Shown here: positions 9,065-17,286 of the stretch, one piece after another
Layout of the letters: every line of letters starts with the position of its first letter
Numbering within the stretch: position 1 is the stretch's first letter
Origin: an uncultured Butyricicoccus sp.
GTDB taxonomy: Bacteria > Bacillota > Clostridia > Oscillospirales > Butyricicoccaceae
DNA length: 64,000 nucleotides
Direction of reading: 5' to 3'
Assembly: GCA_944384655.1 (NCBI GenBank)
Contig: CALWUF010000036.1
Location: forward strand, 51,723-115,722
Made by a program: the position numbers and the translations under genes
The notes under the pieces: generated by a model
What the model saw: only the letters and a program-made list of their open reading frames with translations
The model's database searches: none
What the model was told of the DNA's origin: nothing

Positions 9065-10093
9065 TCACCTCTTCCCACCCGATTCCAACACGACAGCATG
9101 GCATATCGCCGGGATGCTCTCGCCCTGTTGTACGCTGGTAGGGCTCATGAGCGCGCCCGTTGCGGCGAGAATGATGCGTTTCATGCGTCCATCCGCCAAC
9201 TGCGGCAGCAAATGTGCACACAGTACAGATGCGGCACAGCCACAGCCGGAACCGCCTGCATGTACGTCCTGTTTGCTGTCGAACAACAGCTTGCCACAGT
9301 CGTCGTGCACGGCACTGATGTCAACCTGATCACGGGAAAATAAGTCGCACAGCAAACGCGAACCCACCTGTCCGAGATCACCGGTAAAAATGCCGTCATA
9401 ATCGTTTGGGTGCGTACCGGTATCGCTGAGCAGCGTATGCAGCGTATCATAAGCCGCAGGCGCCATAGCTGCCCCCATATTGTTGGCATCGGTAATACCA
9501 AGATCACAGACCTTGCCGAAACACACATGTGTGATACGCACAGGCGCGCAGTCATCCGCCGCTGTGGTCAAAATACATGCGCCTGCTGCGGTTGCAGTCC
9601 ATTGTGCCGTCGGCGTGCGCTGTCCGCCATAGGCAAGCGGGAAACGATACTGCCGTTCCGCCGTACAAAAATGCGAAGAAGCCACTGCACAAACACGCTG
9701 GGCAAAGCCGCCATCCACCATACAGGCGCCGACAGCAAGGCTTTCCGCCATGGTTGAACAGGCGCCATACAGACCGAGATACGGCACTTGCGTGCCGCGC
9801 GCAGCATAACTGGATGCAACACACTGTCCCAGCAAATCACCTGCCAAAATCATATCCAGGGCGGAAATCGGCAGTTTGCATTTGTTTGCCGCCATGCTGA
9901 CCGCAACCTTTTGCAAATGCACTTCGGCCTTTTCCCATGTGGTTTCCTCACACATGGTATCCGAAAACACAGCATCGAATTGTGCCCCAAGGGGACCTTC
10001 TTTTTCCTTTTTTCCACCGACAGCCGCCCAGGCGCGTACTCGAGGTGGACGTTCCAACCGTATGGTCGCCATACCCATCCGTTTTCCATTCAT
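9065..10093 (-). CDS. spoVAD: Stage V sporulation protein AD
   Basis: Soluble, thiolase-fold component (342 residues) of the SpoVA complex, which binds dipicolinic acid at the forespore membrane. Visible: LAGDLLGQCVASSYAARG, the GACSTMAESL nucleophile-elbow-like segment near residue 110 and the C-terminal GGSGCGCAASVL segment. The ATG at 10093 is chosen because GGGAGG lies 8 bases upstream; an in-frame GTG at 10111 would sit on that site and overlap spoVAC. Confidence 0.92.
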   Translation of the reverse strand: MNGKRMGMATIRLERPPRVRAWAAVGGKKEKEGPLGAQFDAVFSDTMCEETTWEKAEVHLQKVAVSMAANKCKLPISALDMILAGDLLGQCVASSYAARGTQVPYLGLYGACSTMAESLAVGACMVDGGFAQRVCAVASSHFCTAERQYRFPLAYGGQRTPTAQWTATAAGACILTTAADDCAPVRITHVCFGKVCDLGITDANNMGAAMAPAAYDTLHTLLSDTGTHPNDYDGIFTGDLGQVGSRLLCDLFSRDQVDISAVHDDCGKLLFDSKQDVHAGGSGCGCAASVLCAHLLPQLADGRMKRIILAATGALMSPTSVQQGESIPAICHAVVLESGGKR

Positions 10094-10107
10094 TGCAGCG
10101 ACCTCCC

Positions 10108-10548
10108 TCACACGCCGAGGAACACAAGGATCATCCCATACACAATCGAAGCGCCGATCCCATATACCAGCACCGGACCTGCAATGATGAACATTTTTGC
10201 CGCCGTGCCCAAAATCAGCCCTTCACTTTTGAATTCCAGCGCCGGAGATGCAACAGAATTGCTGAAACCTGTGATCGGTACAAGCGTGCCTGCCCCGGCG
10301 TGTTTGGCAATCTTTTCATACACATGCAGTCCCGTCAACAGGGCGGCAAGACCAATCAATGTGATCGATGTAGCAGCAGCGGCGTCCTTTTCATTCAATC
10401 CGGTCTTTTTCCAAAATTCCAAAATCACCTGTCCAAGCGTGCAGATACCGCCGCCCACAACAAATGCCCATACCATATCGCGCAGCAGTGGCGACGGTTT
10501 GGACTGTTCGTTCACCATCTGTTCATATTCCTGCGGTGTAAGATCCAT
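10108..10548 (-). CDS. spoVAC: Stage V sporulation protein AC
   Basis: Membrane channel component (146 residues) of the SpoVA complex; SpoVAC in Bacillus behaves as a mechanosensitive channel for dipicolinate. N-terminal cytoplasmic segment MDLTPQEYEQMV, then four hydrophobic helices with GGGICTLGQVI and the VPITGFSNSVASPALE motif. Start ATG at 10548 with GGAGGG 8 bases upstream, preferred over an upstream frame extension that runs across the promoter. First gene of the operon. Confidence 0.92.
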   Translation of the reverse strand: MDLTPQEYEQMVNEQSKPSPLLRDMVWAFVVGGGICTLGQVILEFWKKTGLNEKDAAAATSITLIGLAALLTGLHVYEKIAKHAGAGTLVPITGFSNSVASPALEFKSEGLILGTAAKMFIIAGPVLVYGIGASIVYGMILVFLGV

Positions 10549-10576
10549 TTTCTGTTCCCTCCGTTCGTTTGGAGGA

Positions 10577-10606
10577 TAGTATGTGCAGGCATGGGATTGT
10601 TTATCC
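10577..10606 (-). promoter_or_regulatory. Sigma-G-type forespore promoter of the spoVA operon
   Basis: Reading the minus strand: GGATA (10606-10602), an 18-base spacer, CATACTA (10583-10577), about 28 bases before spoVAC. This fits the Bacillus sigma-G pattern GnATR-N18-CATnnTA and agrees with forespore-specific expression of spoVA operons. Confidence 0.7.
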
Positions 10607-10616
10607 ATTTTTCCGC

Positions 10617-10657
10617 AAAAAAATGCGGCAGACTTGCGCGTATCTGCCGCATTTTTT
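10617..10657 (-). terminator. Terminator of glgA
   Basis: A 15-bp inverted repeat, AAAAAATGCGGCAGA against TCTGCCGCATTTTTT, around a 10-base loop just beyond the glgA stop. Confidence 0.87.
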
Positions 10658-10671
10658 ACTGTTTGTCGTTT

Positions 10672-12114
10672 TCAGGTCAGCGAATCATACAGCGCTTCAT
10701 ATTTCTTCGCGGAAGCCTTCCACGAAAAATCTTTTTTCATACCGCGCTTTATCATATCCGCCCATGCGTCCGGCTCATCATAGAAAATCTGTTCTGCATA
10801 GAAAATGGTATTGAGCATTTCATCCGCATTGTAATTTGCGAATGAAAAACCTGTACCGGTCTGTTCATACCAGTTGTATGGCTGGACTGTGTCGCGCAGA
10901 CCGCCGGTCTCACGGACAATCGGCACTGTGCCATAGCGCAGGGAAATGAGCTGTGTCAGACCACACGGTTCAAAACGGGATGGCATAAGCATGGCATCCG
11001 CCGCAGAATACAGATGATGTGCGCGTTCCTCATTGAATAGGATATTGGCAGACACTTGTCCCTTGTGCGTCCACTCATAATGACGGAACAGATTTTCATA
11101 GCGCGGGTCGCCTGTACCGATGATGACCAACTGGATGCGGGATGCAACCAGACGTTCCATGACCCATTCCACCAGATCCAGACCCTTCTGATCCGTCAGG
11201 CGGGTAATCATGGCGAGCATCATGACATCGGGATCCTCCGGCATGCCGAGCTCACGCTGGATTGCCAACTTACATGCCTTTTTGCCTTGCTTAAACGTCT
11301 CAACATCGTAATTTTTTACAATCAACGGATCGGTTGCCGGATTATAGGCGTCATAGTCAATGCCATTCAAGATACCGCTGAGCGTATCTGCCTTCGCGTT
11401 GAGCAGACCGTCCAACCCTTCGCCATAATATGGCATGCGGATCTCATTTGCATACGATTCGCTGACCGTCGTGATACGATCGGCGTAAACCAACCCGCCT
11501 TTGAGCATATTGGCGTCCTTGTTGTACTCCATACGACCCAGGACAAAGACATGTCCCGGCAAACCGGTAAACCGACGCATGGTTTTGATATCCCAGATGC
11601 CCTGGAACTTCAAGTTATGGATGGTCATAATGGTACGGATGCCGCGATAGAACGGGTTATCCTGGAACATCTCATGCAGATAAACCGGAATCAACGCAGC
11701 CTGCCAGTCATGACAGTGGATGATATCCGGACGGAACCCGATAAACGGCAGCATGGAAAGCACCGCTTTGGAATAAAAGCTGAATTTCTGGATATCCCAT
11801 AAGATATCACTGTACAGTTTTTCCCCGTGGAAAAAGTGCTCGTTATCGATGTAATAATAGCGGATGCCATCCAGTTCGCACGTCATAATGCCGACGTAGA
11901 AATTACCCAGCTCACCCAGATCCATATAGAAATTCCCAAAATAGGAAAACCGGCTGCGGTATTTCTGCGGAATGCAGGTATAATCCGGAATGACCACGCG
12001 CACATCATATTTTTCCTTATCCAGGGATTTGGGAAGCGCACCGACAACATCTGCCAGACCGCCGGTCTTTACAAATGGCACGCATTCTGATGCGGCAAAC
12101 AATATATTTTTCAT
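10672..12114 (-). CDS. glgA: Glycogen synthase (GT5)
   Basis: Transfers glucose from ADP-glucose to growing alpha-1,4-glucan chains; cytoplasmic. 480 residues, normal length. N-terminal ADP-glucose-binding motif KTGGLADVVG near residue 17, the CHDWQAAL motif near 130, TIHNLKFQG near 160, and the C-terminal Rossmann domain with RFEPCGLTQL (catalytic Glu region) and GTVPIVRETGGLRDT. No other glycogen gene is adjacent, unlike many glg operons. It has its own promoter with near-perfect boxes. Confidence 0.95.
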   Translation of the reverse strand: MKNILFAASECVPFVKTGGLADVVGALPKSLDKEKYDVRVVIPDYTCIPQKYRSRFSYFGNFYMDLGELGNFYVGIMTCELDGIRYYYIDNEHFFHGEKLYSDILWDIQKFSFYSKAVLSMLPFIGFRPDIIHCHDWQAALIPVYLHEMFQDNPFYRGIRTIMTIHNLKFQGIWDIKTMRRFTGLPGHVFVLGRMEYNKDANMLKGGLVYADRITTVSESYANEIRMPYYGEGLDGLLNAKADTLSGILNGIDYDAYNPATDPLIVKNYDVETFKQGKKACKLAIQRELGMPEDPDVMMLAMITRLTDQKGLDLVEWVMERLVASRIQLVIIGTGDPRYENLFRHYEWTHKGQVSANILFNEERAHHLYSAADAMLMPSRFEPCGLTQLISLRYGTVPIVRETGGLRDTVQPYNWYEQTGTGFSFANYNADEMLNTIFYAEQIFYDEPDAWADMIKRGMKKDFSWKASAKKYEALYDSLT

Positions 12115-12221
12115 CTTTGAAGCTCCTCCATCTTATGTCCTCACGCTGTGAGACTGCGGCGGCGTCCGCCGCGCAAAATATAGCAACTTTGTACAAAAAT
12201 TGCAGCATTGTATTTAGACTA

Positions 12222-12250
12222 ATTATAGAACATGTACGCATGCTTGTCAA
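12222..12250 (-). promoter_or_regulatory. Consensus sigma-A promoter of glgA
   Basis: Minus strand TTGACA (12250-12245), 17-base spacer, TATAAT (12227-12222): both boxes match the consensus exactly. The leader is about 100 bases and contains a GC-rich stem near 12152-12172. Confidence 0.85.
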
Positions 12251-12389
12251 CCGGCATACTTGCTCCAGCCGGATATGATTGCTCTGCTTTTTTCCCCCAT
12301 TTCTGCGGCTTTGTCTGAAAACAGATGCAAGCATGTTGAATATTCATTGTGTTCTATCCATATATCGGATAAAAAGAATAACCGCTGAT

Positions 12390-13310
12390 TTATTCGCCGT
12401 CCGACGCGGACCAGAATCCGACTTCCGCTGAACCGGAACCGGTATCTGTAGCCGGGGCAGTATCTCCACGCAGGACGGCAATACATGCGCCAACTGCGAT
12501 GGCAAACAACAACACGACAACACCGACGACGAACAACATGCCACGTCTGCTGATCAACTGCTCGGGTGCATCCTGTTGTTCTTCATCCACATCCGACCGC
12601 TGTGTTTCATCATCCGCTGCCGACCCATCTGCAATAAAATCTGCCGGAATCGCGATATCCGGAATTTCCGACACATCGACTGGGGGTGTTTCTTCCTGCT
12701 CCTGCTTCGCCGCATCAACAGTTTCCTTCGGCACAACACGCGTGTCGTCCTGATTGTCTGCGCCGCCCTCCTGTTCCTGTGTCATTTCGTGAATATCTTC
12801 TACGATGCATGTGTCTTCCATATCCCCGGCACGATTCTGCTCCTCCATCGTTTCGCAGACATCTTCTTCCGCAGCGCATGTGTCTTCTATATCTCTGGCA
12901 CGGTTCTGCTCCTCCATCGCTTCACGGATCTCTTCCTTCGCCACCATGCGCGTGAAATCTTCATCCTCTACTTCGTCCGGTACTGCCATATCCTCCTGCA
13001 TCTGTTCCTCAATCGCCTTACGGATGTCCTCTTTTGCCACCATGCGTGTAAAATCTATATCCTCTATATCATCCGGTTGTTCCGCCAGCGGGACAGCATC
13101 CGTCTGAGCAAAATGATCCGGGATTGCAATGGTAAAGTCATCCTCTCCCTCCTGTGCCATACGGCTGGAAAAAAAATCAACCGGAATAGAAACGGTATTC
13201 TCTTCCGTCAGACCTGAGGTCTGTTTTTTTACGTCTGCTGTTGGTGCGCCACAAAAAATACAATATTTGGTTCCGTCCTTCAGTTGGTTTCCGCATCGGA
13301 TACAATACAT
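12390..13310 (-). CDS. Zinc-ribbon, repeat-bearing single-span membrane protein of unknown function
   Basis: 306 residues, function unknown. It opens with a zinc ribbon, MYCIRCGNQ...YCIFCG (two CxxC pairs in the first 22 residues). The middle is very acidic, with degenerate tandem units of the type DFTRMVAKEEIREAMEEQ (near residues 85, 125 and, more decayed, 150-215). One transmembrane helix (about 258-282) precedes a short tail of some 25 residues. The start at 13310 follows AGGAG and places the ribbon at the N-terminus; a longer frame exists but lacks a site. The layout suggests a cytoplasmic scaffold anchored by its C-terminus. Confidence 0.75.
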   Translation of the reverse strand: MYCIRCGNQLKDGTKYCIFCGAPTADVKKQTSGLTEENTVSIPVDFFSSRMAQEGEDDFTIAIPDHFAQTDAVPLAEQPDDIEDIDFTRMVAKEDIRKAIEEQMQEDMAVPDEVEDEDFTRMVAKEEIREAMEEQNRARDIEDTCAAEEDVCETMEEQNRAGDMEDTCIVEDIHEMTQEQEGGADNQDDTRVVPKETVDAAKQEQEETPPVDVSEIPDIAIPADFIADGSAADDETQRSDVDEEQQDAPEQLISRRGMLFVVGVVVLLFAIAVGACIAVLRGDTAPATDTGSGSAEVGFWSASDGE

Positions 13311-13347
13311 GCTGTCTCCTCCCCTTTTGACCGTTGTATTTTCTTCG

Positions 13348-13376
13348 ATTATATCCCATACTTTAAAATATGACAA
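13348..13376 (-). promoter_or_regulatory. Sigma-A promoter of the zinc-ribbon gene
   Basis: Minus strand TTGTCA (13376-13371), 17-base spacer, TATAAT (13353-13348), about 40 bases before the start codon. Confidence 0.75.
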
Positions 13377-13454
13377 GTTTCACTGCATCAATTCTTCTTT
13401 CTGCACACAATTCGGCATGCATACACCCATTTTATGTATATCTACACAATCAAA

Positions 13455-13489
13455 GAACCCCGAATAGCAGATTTGCCATTCGGGGTTCC
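13455..13489 (-). terminator. Hairpin at the end of the candidate RNA
   Basis: GAACCCCGAAT pairs perfectly with ATTCGGGGTTC, with a further GCA/TGC pairing inside the loop; the minus-strand tail is TTTGATT, only weakly T-rich. Confidence 0.5.
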
Positions 13490-13645
13490 GGTATTAAAAC
13501 ATGAAAAAGGGGGTCTGAGATGGGAAAAGAGCGGAAACTCTTCCCGGCGCCTTGTACCTGGCGCATTCATGGGAAGAGATCCCACTGATTCCATAGGGAG
13601 ATGAATCAACAAAGCTGATTAGAAACTTATTTTTTAACAGTGTTT
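13455..13645 (-). ncRNA. Candidate stand-alone structured RNA
   Basis: A gene-free stretch with strong secondary structure. On the minus strand a TATACT box (13651-13646) would start a transcript of about 185 bases. Inside it CTCTTCCC and GGGAAGAG (plus-strand 13546-13553 and 13571-13578) form an 8-bp stem enclosing a GCGCC/GGCGC stem-loop, bracketed by a TGGGA/TCCCA pair. It ends at an 11-bp hairpin (13455-13465 with 13478-13488) followed by a weak T tract. No -35 box is clear. I do not recognise an Rfam family, and the orientation is inferred from the -10 box and the end hairpin. Confidence 0.4.
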
Positions 13646-13740
13646 AGTATACCGTCTGAATATGACATGCCTTTGACCAATTTATAAATTCTTTTTGACG
13701 AATTTGTTTCCAATTTGTTACAGACCCTGCATACAGCAAC

Positions 13741-14163
13741 TTACAGACAAGATATCACGCCAGCTATCAATCCAATGACAATGCCCGCAAACATGACTGC
13801 CGCGCTGATGGGATACCATTTTTTATCTTCCTTTTGCTGCCGCAGCTTATGAAACATGCCGCGGATGAGCGACGCCATACCGAACACAAGAACCACGTCG
13901 GCAACGACACAACACATTGCAATCAGCGCAGAATCTGCCGTCAACATGCGCTCGATCAGCATGATTGCACACGCTGAAAGACCGATCAACACGAATGTGA
14001 CAATCGGCAGCCCACCGGTTTTTGACGAAATATCCGGCAAGTTGTCCAGCGGGTCGGACGCCAACGGCTCCTCCACCTGTTCCGTCCCGGCTTCAGGTAC
14101 ATTCCCATTTTCGTCCTCCATGCATTCAATGCGATAGTTTTTCTGCTTTTCGTCTTGTGCCAT
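13741..14163 (-). CDS. Small membrane protein of unknown function
   Basis: 140 residues, not recognised. The first 45 residues are hydrophilic and acidic; three hydrophobic helices follow (about 51-70, 78-98 and 118-138), with a basic loop HKLRQQKEDKKW between the last two. The start is preceded by GGAGG about 8 bases away. It lies downstream of htpG on the same strand but is separated from it by a terminator. Probably a bacterial inner-membrane protein of a narrow lineage. Confidence 0.7.
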   Translation of the reverse strand: MAQDEKQKNYRIECMEDENGNVPEAGTEQVEEPLASDPLDNLPDISSKTGGLPIVTFVLIGLSACAIMLIERMLTADSALIAMCCVVADVVLVFGMASLIRGMFHKLRQQKEDKKWYPISAAVMFAGIVIGLIAGVISCL

Positions 14164-14242
14164 CGGATTGCCTCCTGCTCATTTTTTCTGATATCATAGC
14201 ACACTTTGCCTCAATACGCAAAAGCCATACATTGTCATTTGA

Positions 14243-14295
14243 AAAAATCAGACCTCCCGCTGCACGACGGTATCCCGTCCACAGCACAAAGGTCT
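14243..14295 (-). terminator. Terminator of htpG
   Basis: On the minus strand AGACCT (14295-14290) pairs with AGGTCT (14255-14250), with an inner ACGG/CCGT stem, followed by TTTTTT (14248-14243). Confidence 0.7.
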
Positions 14296-14308
14296 GATAA
14301 TATACGCG

Positions 14309-16231
14309 TTATTTTGCCATCAATTCACAAATCGCATTGGAGAAGGCGGCAGGGTCTGCAATCGGGATACCTGCAATCAACAGCGCCTGATTGTACAACA
14401 AATCGGTGTACTGTTTGAGCTTGTCCTGATCGTCGTTATACAACCTGCACAAGGTGTCAAAGACCGGATGCGATGCATTGATTTCCAAAATTTTCTCCGC
14501 ATTGACATGTCCCTGTCCGTTCGGGATGGCATTGAGCACCCGCTCCATCTCGATGGACAAATTGCCCTCAGAGGTCAAGCACACCGGGTCGTTAACCAGA
14601 CGGGAAGACACTCTTACGTCTTTGACCTTGCCATCCAATGATTCCTTCATCAAGTCGAACATCGCACGGTTTGCCGTGGACTTTTCTTCGGCTTCCTTTT
14701 TCTCTTCATCAGAAGACAAATTCAAATCGCCTGCTGTAATCGAACGGAATTTCTTTTCATCCTGGTCTGCCAGCATATTGATGACAAATTCATCGATATC
14801 CGCAGTCAGATACAGCATATCATAGTCATGCTTGCGCACCATCTCCGCCTGCGGCAGTTTATCCAACAGATCGACATTTGTGCCGGCAGCATAATAAATT
14901 TCTTCCTGTCCCTCGGGCATGGCCTCGCGGTATTCCTTCAAAGTAATCAGCTTTTTCTCCTTTGCGGAATAGAACATCAGCAGATCACGCAGTTTTTCCT
15001 TATCTGCGCCATAATTTGCATATGCGCCCGCCTTGATGGTATAACCAAACGCCTCCCAGAACTTCTCATAGGTTTCACGCTCATCTTTTTGCATCTTGAG
15101 CAGTTCAGACTTAATTTTCTTTTCCAGGCTGATGGCAATTGCCTTGAGCTGGCGGTCATGCTGAAGCATCTCACGGGAGATATTGAGCGACAGATCAGAG
15201 GAATCGACCAGACCACGGACAAACCCGAAATAATCCGGCAGCAAATCTGCGCATTTATCCATAATCAGCACACCGGACGCATACAACTGAAGCCCCTTCT
15301 GATAGTCCTTGGAATAGTAATCATATGGCGCCTGCGCCGGGATATACAGCATAGAGGTGTATGATGCGGTCAGACCTTCAGAATGTGAATGAATGACGCG
15401 CAGCGGTTTCATATAATCCATGAACTTGGAACGATAGAACTCATGATATTCTTCCTCTGTGATATCCTTTTTGTCCTTCTTCCACAGCGGGACCATCGAA
15501 TTCAAGGTTTCCTCTTCATAGACGGTCTCATATTCCGGCTGATACTCTTCCGGTGCATCCTCCGGCTTTGGTTTCTCCTTTGAATGCGGCATGAGCATCT
15601 TGATCGGATACCGGATATAATCCGAATATTTGCGGATCAATCCAGCCAGACGGTATGTCTCCAGGAATTCATCATAGCCTTCTTCCACTTCACCGTTTTC
15701 ATTTTGCTGATTGGGCTTGATGGTCAGGATAATATCTGTACCAAAGCTGTCTTTCTCACCCGGCTCAATGGTATAGCCATCGGCGCCATCCGATTCCCAC
15801 ACATACGCCTGTGTTTCGCCGCATGCTTTGGATACGACGCGGACATTGGAAGCAACCATAAACGATGCATAAAATCCAACGCCAAACTGTCCGATGATAT
15901 CGGTGTCATCGGTCTGATTTTCCTTCTTAAACGCCAATGAGCCGCTCTGTGCGATGACGCCCAGATTATTTTCCAGCTCATCTTTCGTCATACCAATGCC
16001 GTTGTCTGAGATGGTCAATATCCGTGTATCCGGCTCCGCGGTCACACGGATCTCATATCCATGTTCCGGAATCAACGACGCATCGGTCAGCGAACGGAAA
16101 TGGCGCTTGTCAATGGCATCGCTCGCATTGGAAATCAGCTCGCGCAGGAAAATCTCCTTATGCGTATAGATCGAGTGAATCATCATGTCGAGCAGACGTT
16201 TGGATTCTGCCTGAAACTGCTGTTTAGCCAT
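14309..16231 (-). CDS. htpG: Hsp90-family chaperone HtpG
   Basis: Cytosolic ATP-dependent chaperone, 640 residues, full length. The GHKL ATPase domain shows ELISNASDAIDK near residue 32 (catalytic Glu, ATP/Mg Asn), ISDNGIGMTKDEL near 75 and GQFGVGFYASFMVA near 115. The middle domain carries the catalytic-loop LNISREMLQ near 350, and the C-terminal dimerisation domain ends in LMAK. Expression is controlled by a CIRCE operator lying at the promoter, so the HrcA repressor should govern it. Confidence 0.96.
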   Translation of the reverse strand: MAKQQFQAESKRLLDMMIHSIYTHKEIFLRELISNASDAIDKRHFRSLTDASLIPEHGYEIRVTAEPDTRILTISDNGIGMTKDELENNLGVIAQSGSLAFKKENQTDDTDIIGQFGVGFYASFMVASNVRVVSKACGETQAYVWESDGADGYTIEPGEKDSFGTDIILTIKPNQQNENGEVEEGYDEFLETYRLAGLIRKYSDYIRYPIKMLMPHSKEKPKPEDAPEEYQPEYETVYEEETLNSMVPLWKKDKKDITEEEYHEFYRSKFMDYMKPLRVIHSHSEGLTASYTSMLYIPAQAPYDYYSKDYQKGLQLYASGVLIMDKCADLLPDYFGFVRGLVDSSDLSLNISREMLQHDRQLKAIAISLEKKIKSELLKMQKDERETYEKFWEAFGYTIKAGAYANYGADKEKLRDLLMFYSAKEKKLITLKEYREAMPEGQEEIYYAAGTNVDLLDKLPQAEMVRKHDYDMLYLTADIDEFVINMLADQDEKKFRSITAGDLNLSSDEEKKEAEEKSTANRAMFDLMKESLDGKVKDVRVSSRLVNDPVCLTSEGNLSIEMERVLNAIPNGQGHVNAEKILEINASHPVFDTLCRLYNDDQDKLKQYTDLLYNQALLIAGIPIADPAAFSNAICELMAK

Positions 16232-16293
16232 ACTATGTCAATCCTTTCGGTAATTAAAAAATACACAATTTATGCGCAGAGTCCGCGCAGATG

Positions 16294-16320
16294 TTAGCAC
16301 TCTCTACCACCGAGTGCTAA
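16294..16320 (-). promoter_or_regulatory. CIRCE operator (HrcA-binding site) of htpG
   Basis: TTAGCACTC (16294-16302), 9-base spacer, GAGTGCTAA (16312-16320): an exact CIRCE inverted repeat. It begins 3 bases after the -10 box and so covers the transcription start. Confidence 0.96.
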
Positions 16321-16323
16321 TAT

Positions 16324-16352
16324 AGCATAAACCATATGAGCAAAAAATGCAA
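16324..16352 (-). promoter_or_regulatory. Sigma-A promoter of htpG
   Basis: Minus strand TTGCAT (16352-16347), 17-base spacer, TATGCT (16329-16324), directly ahead of the CIRCE element. Confidence 0.75.
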
Positions 16353-16403
16353 GAGGAATTTTGTAAATAAACATTGAATGAAAGGTTTGTTTTAAAAAAG
16401 TGC

Positions 16404-16449
16404 AAAAAAATCCGCCCATAACCGGCGATATACGCACGGAGGGCGGACA
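16404..16449 (-). terminator. Terminator of the 54-residue membrane protein gene
   Basis: TCCGCCC (16411-16417) pairs with GGGCGGA (16441-16447); on the minus strand it is followed by TTTTTTT. The remaining bases to 16578 hold short GC-rich inverted repeats and no gene. Confidence 0.65.
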
Positions 16450-16578
16450 ATTTTTCATTTATACTGCGGCTTTTCGCCGGAGCGCACGGACGTGCGCATC
16501 CGTTTGATGAGACCAACCGGATGACCGCCGCGCGGTGATACACGGTCCGCAGTCAAAGCAAACAACTGCATTGCGGTG

Positions 16579-16743
16579 TCAGAAAATCAACACAATCGCA
16601 GCAATGACAAAAATAACCGCAATCACGCCGAGCATGATATACGTATTGCGATCTTCTTTTTTCTGCTGTTCCTGCCGGCGCACCTTGGCGTCTTGCAGAC
16701 GCTGCTGTTGGCTTTTGTGTACTTTTTTCACAGGCCTTCCCAC
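16579..16743 (-). CDS. Small single-span membrane protein, 54 residues
   Basis: A short gene on the minus strand starting at a GTG (16743) with GGAGG 8 bases upstream and ending at TGA (16581-16579). The product has a very basic, Gln-rich N-terminal half (VKKVHKSQQQRLQDAKVRR) and one transmembrane helix (about residues 35-54, YIMLGVIAVIFVIAAIVL) that runs to the last residue. Function unknown. The strong ribosome site, sensible topology and own terminator argue for a real gene. An overlapping ATG is in another frame and meets a stop after five codons. Confidence 0.65.
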   Translation of the reverse strand: MGRPVKKVHKSQQQRLQDAKVRRQEQQKKEDRNTYIMLGVIAVIFVIAAIVLIF

Positions 16744-16805
16744 ATTATTTTCCTCCGTTTTCCGTCACGATTGTAAAATTAGAGTAACAAATTTCATGTA
16801 AAATG

Positions 16806-17267
16806 TCAACGCCTGCATCTGCGGATCAACAAATACAACAGCAGAAAACCCGCGCTGCCGAACGCAACGCCTGAAAAATCCAACAGCACATCTGAAACCT
16901 GTGGGCTGCGGTCCGTCAAGGTTTGCAGCATCTCATCAGTCACTGCACACAATAATCCGAAAAACATGCCATGCAGCACATAATGCGGATTGACTTGACG
17001 GCGCATCATCCAGAACAGATGTTGTACAAAAAATCCGAGCGCAGCAAATTCACAAAAATGCGCCAACTTGCGCACGATATGATCTGTCAGCCCCCCATAG
17101 CCAAAAAACTGTTGGAATAGTCCGGACACCACAGCAAGCACATTCATGCTCTGTTCTTCTGACTGTACGACAGTTTTTAACGAATTCCCAAAGATAAATG
17201 CGAGCAGTGCGGCAATTGCCAAAAGATTGAGCAGTATCCCCCATGTCCGCCTGCTTTTTTGTGACAT
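16806..17267 (-). CDS. VanZ-family membrane protein
   Basis: 153 residues with about four helices. RKLAHFCEFAALGF near residue 65 and DEMLQTLTDRSPQVSDVLLDFSG near 110-130 are the VanZ-family signature. VanZ of vancomycin-resistance loci gives low-level teicoplanin resistance, but most relatives, like this lone chromosomal copy, have no known role. proB lies upstream on the same strand about 20 bases away, so the two may be co-transcribed. Confidence 0.85.
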   Translation of the reverse strand: MSQKSRRTWGILLNLLAIAALLAFIFGNSLKTVVQSEEQSMNVLAVVSGLFQQFFGYGGLTDHIVRKLAHFCEFAALGFFVQHLFWMMRRQVNPHYVLHGMFFGLLCAVTDEMLQTLTDRSPQVSDVLLDFSGVAFGSAGFLLLYLLIRRCRR

Positions 17268-17286
17268 ATACAGCCTCCTTGTCTAT

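Noticed and set aside
13455..13645. Reading this stretch as 6S, SRP, RNase P or tmRNA
   Set aside because: None of the conserved motifs (such as the SRP GGAA loop context or the tmRNA ends) could be found.
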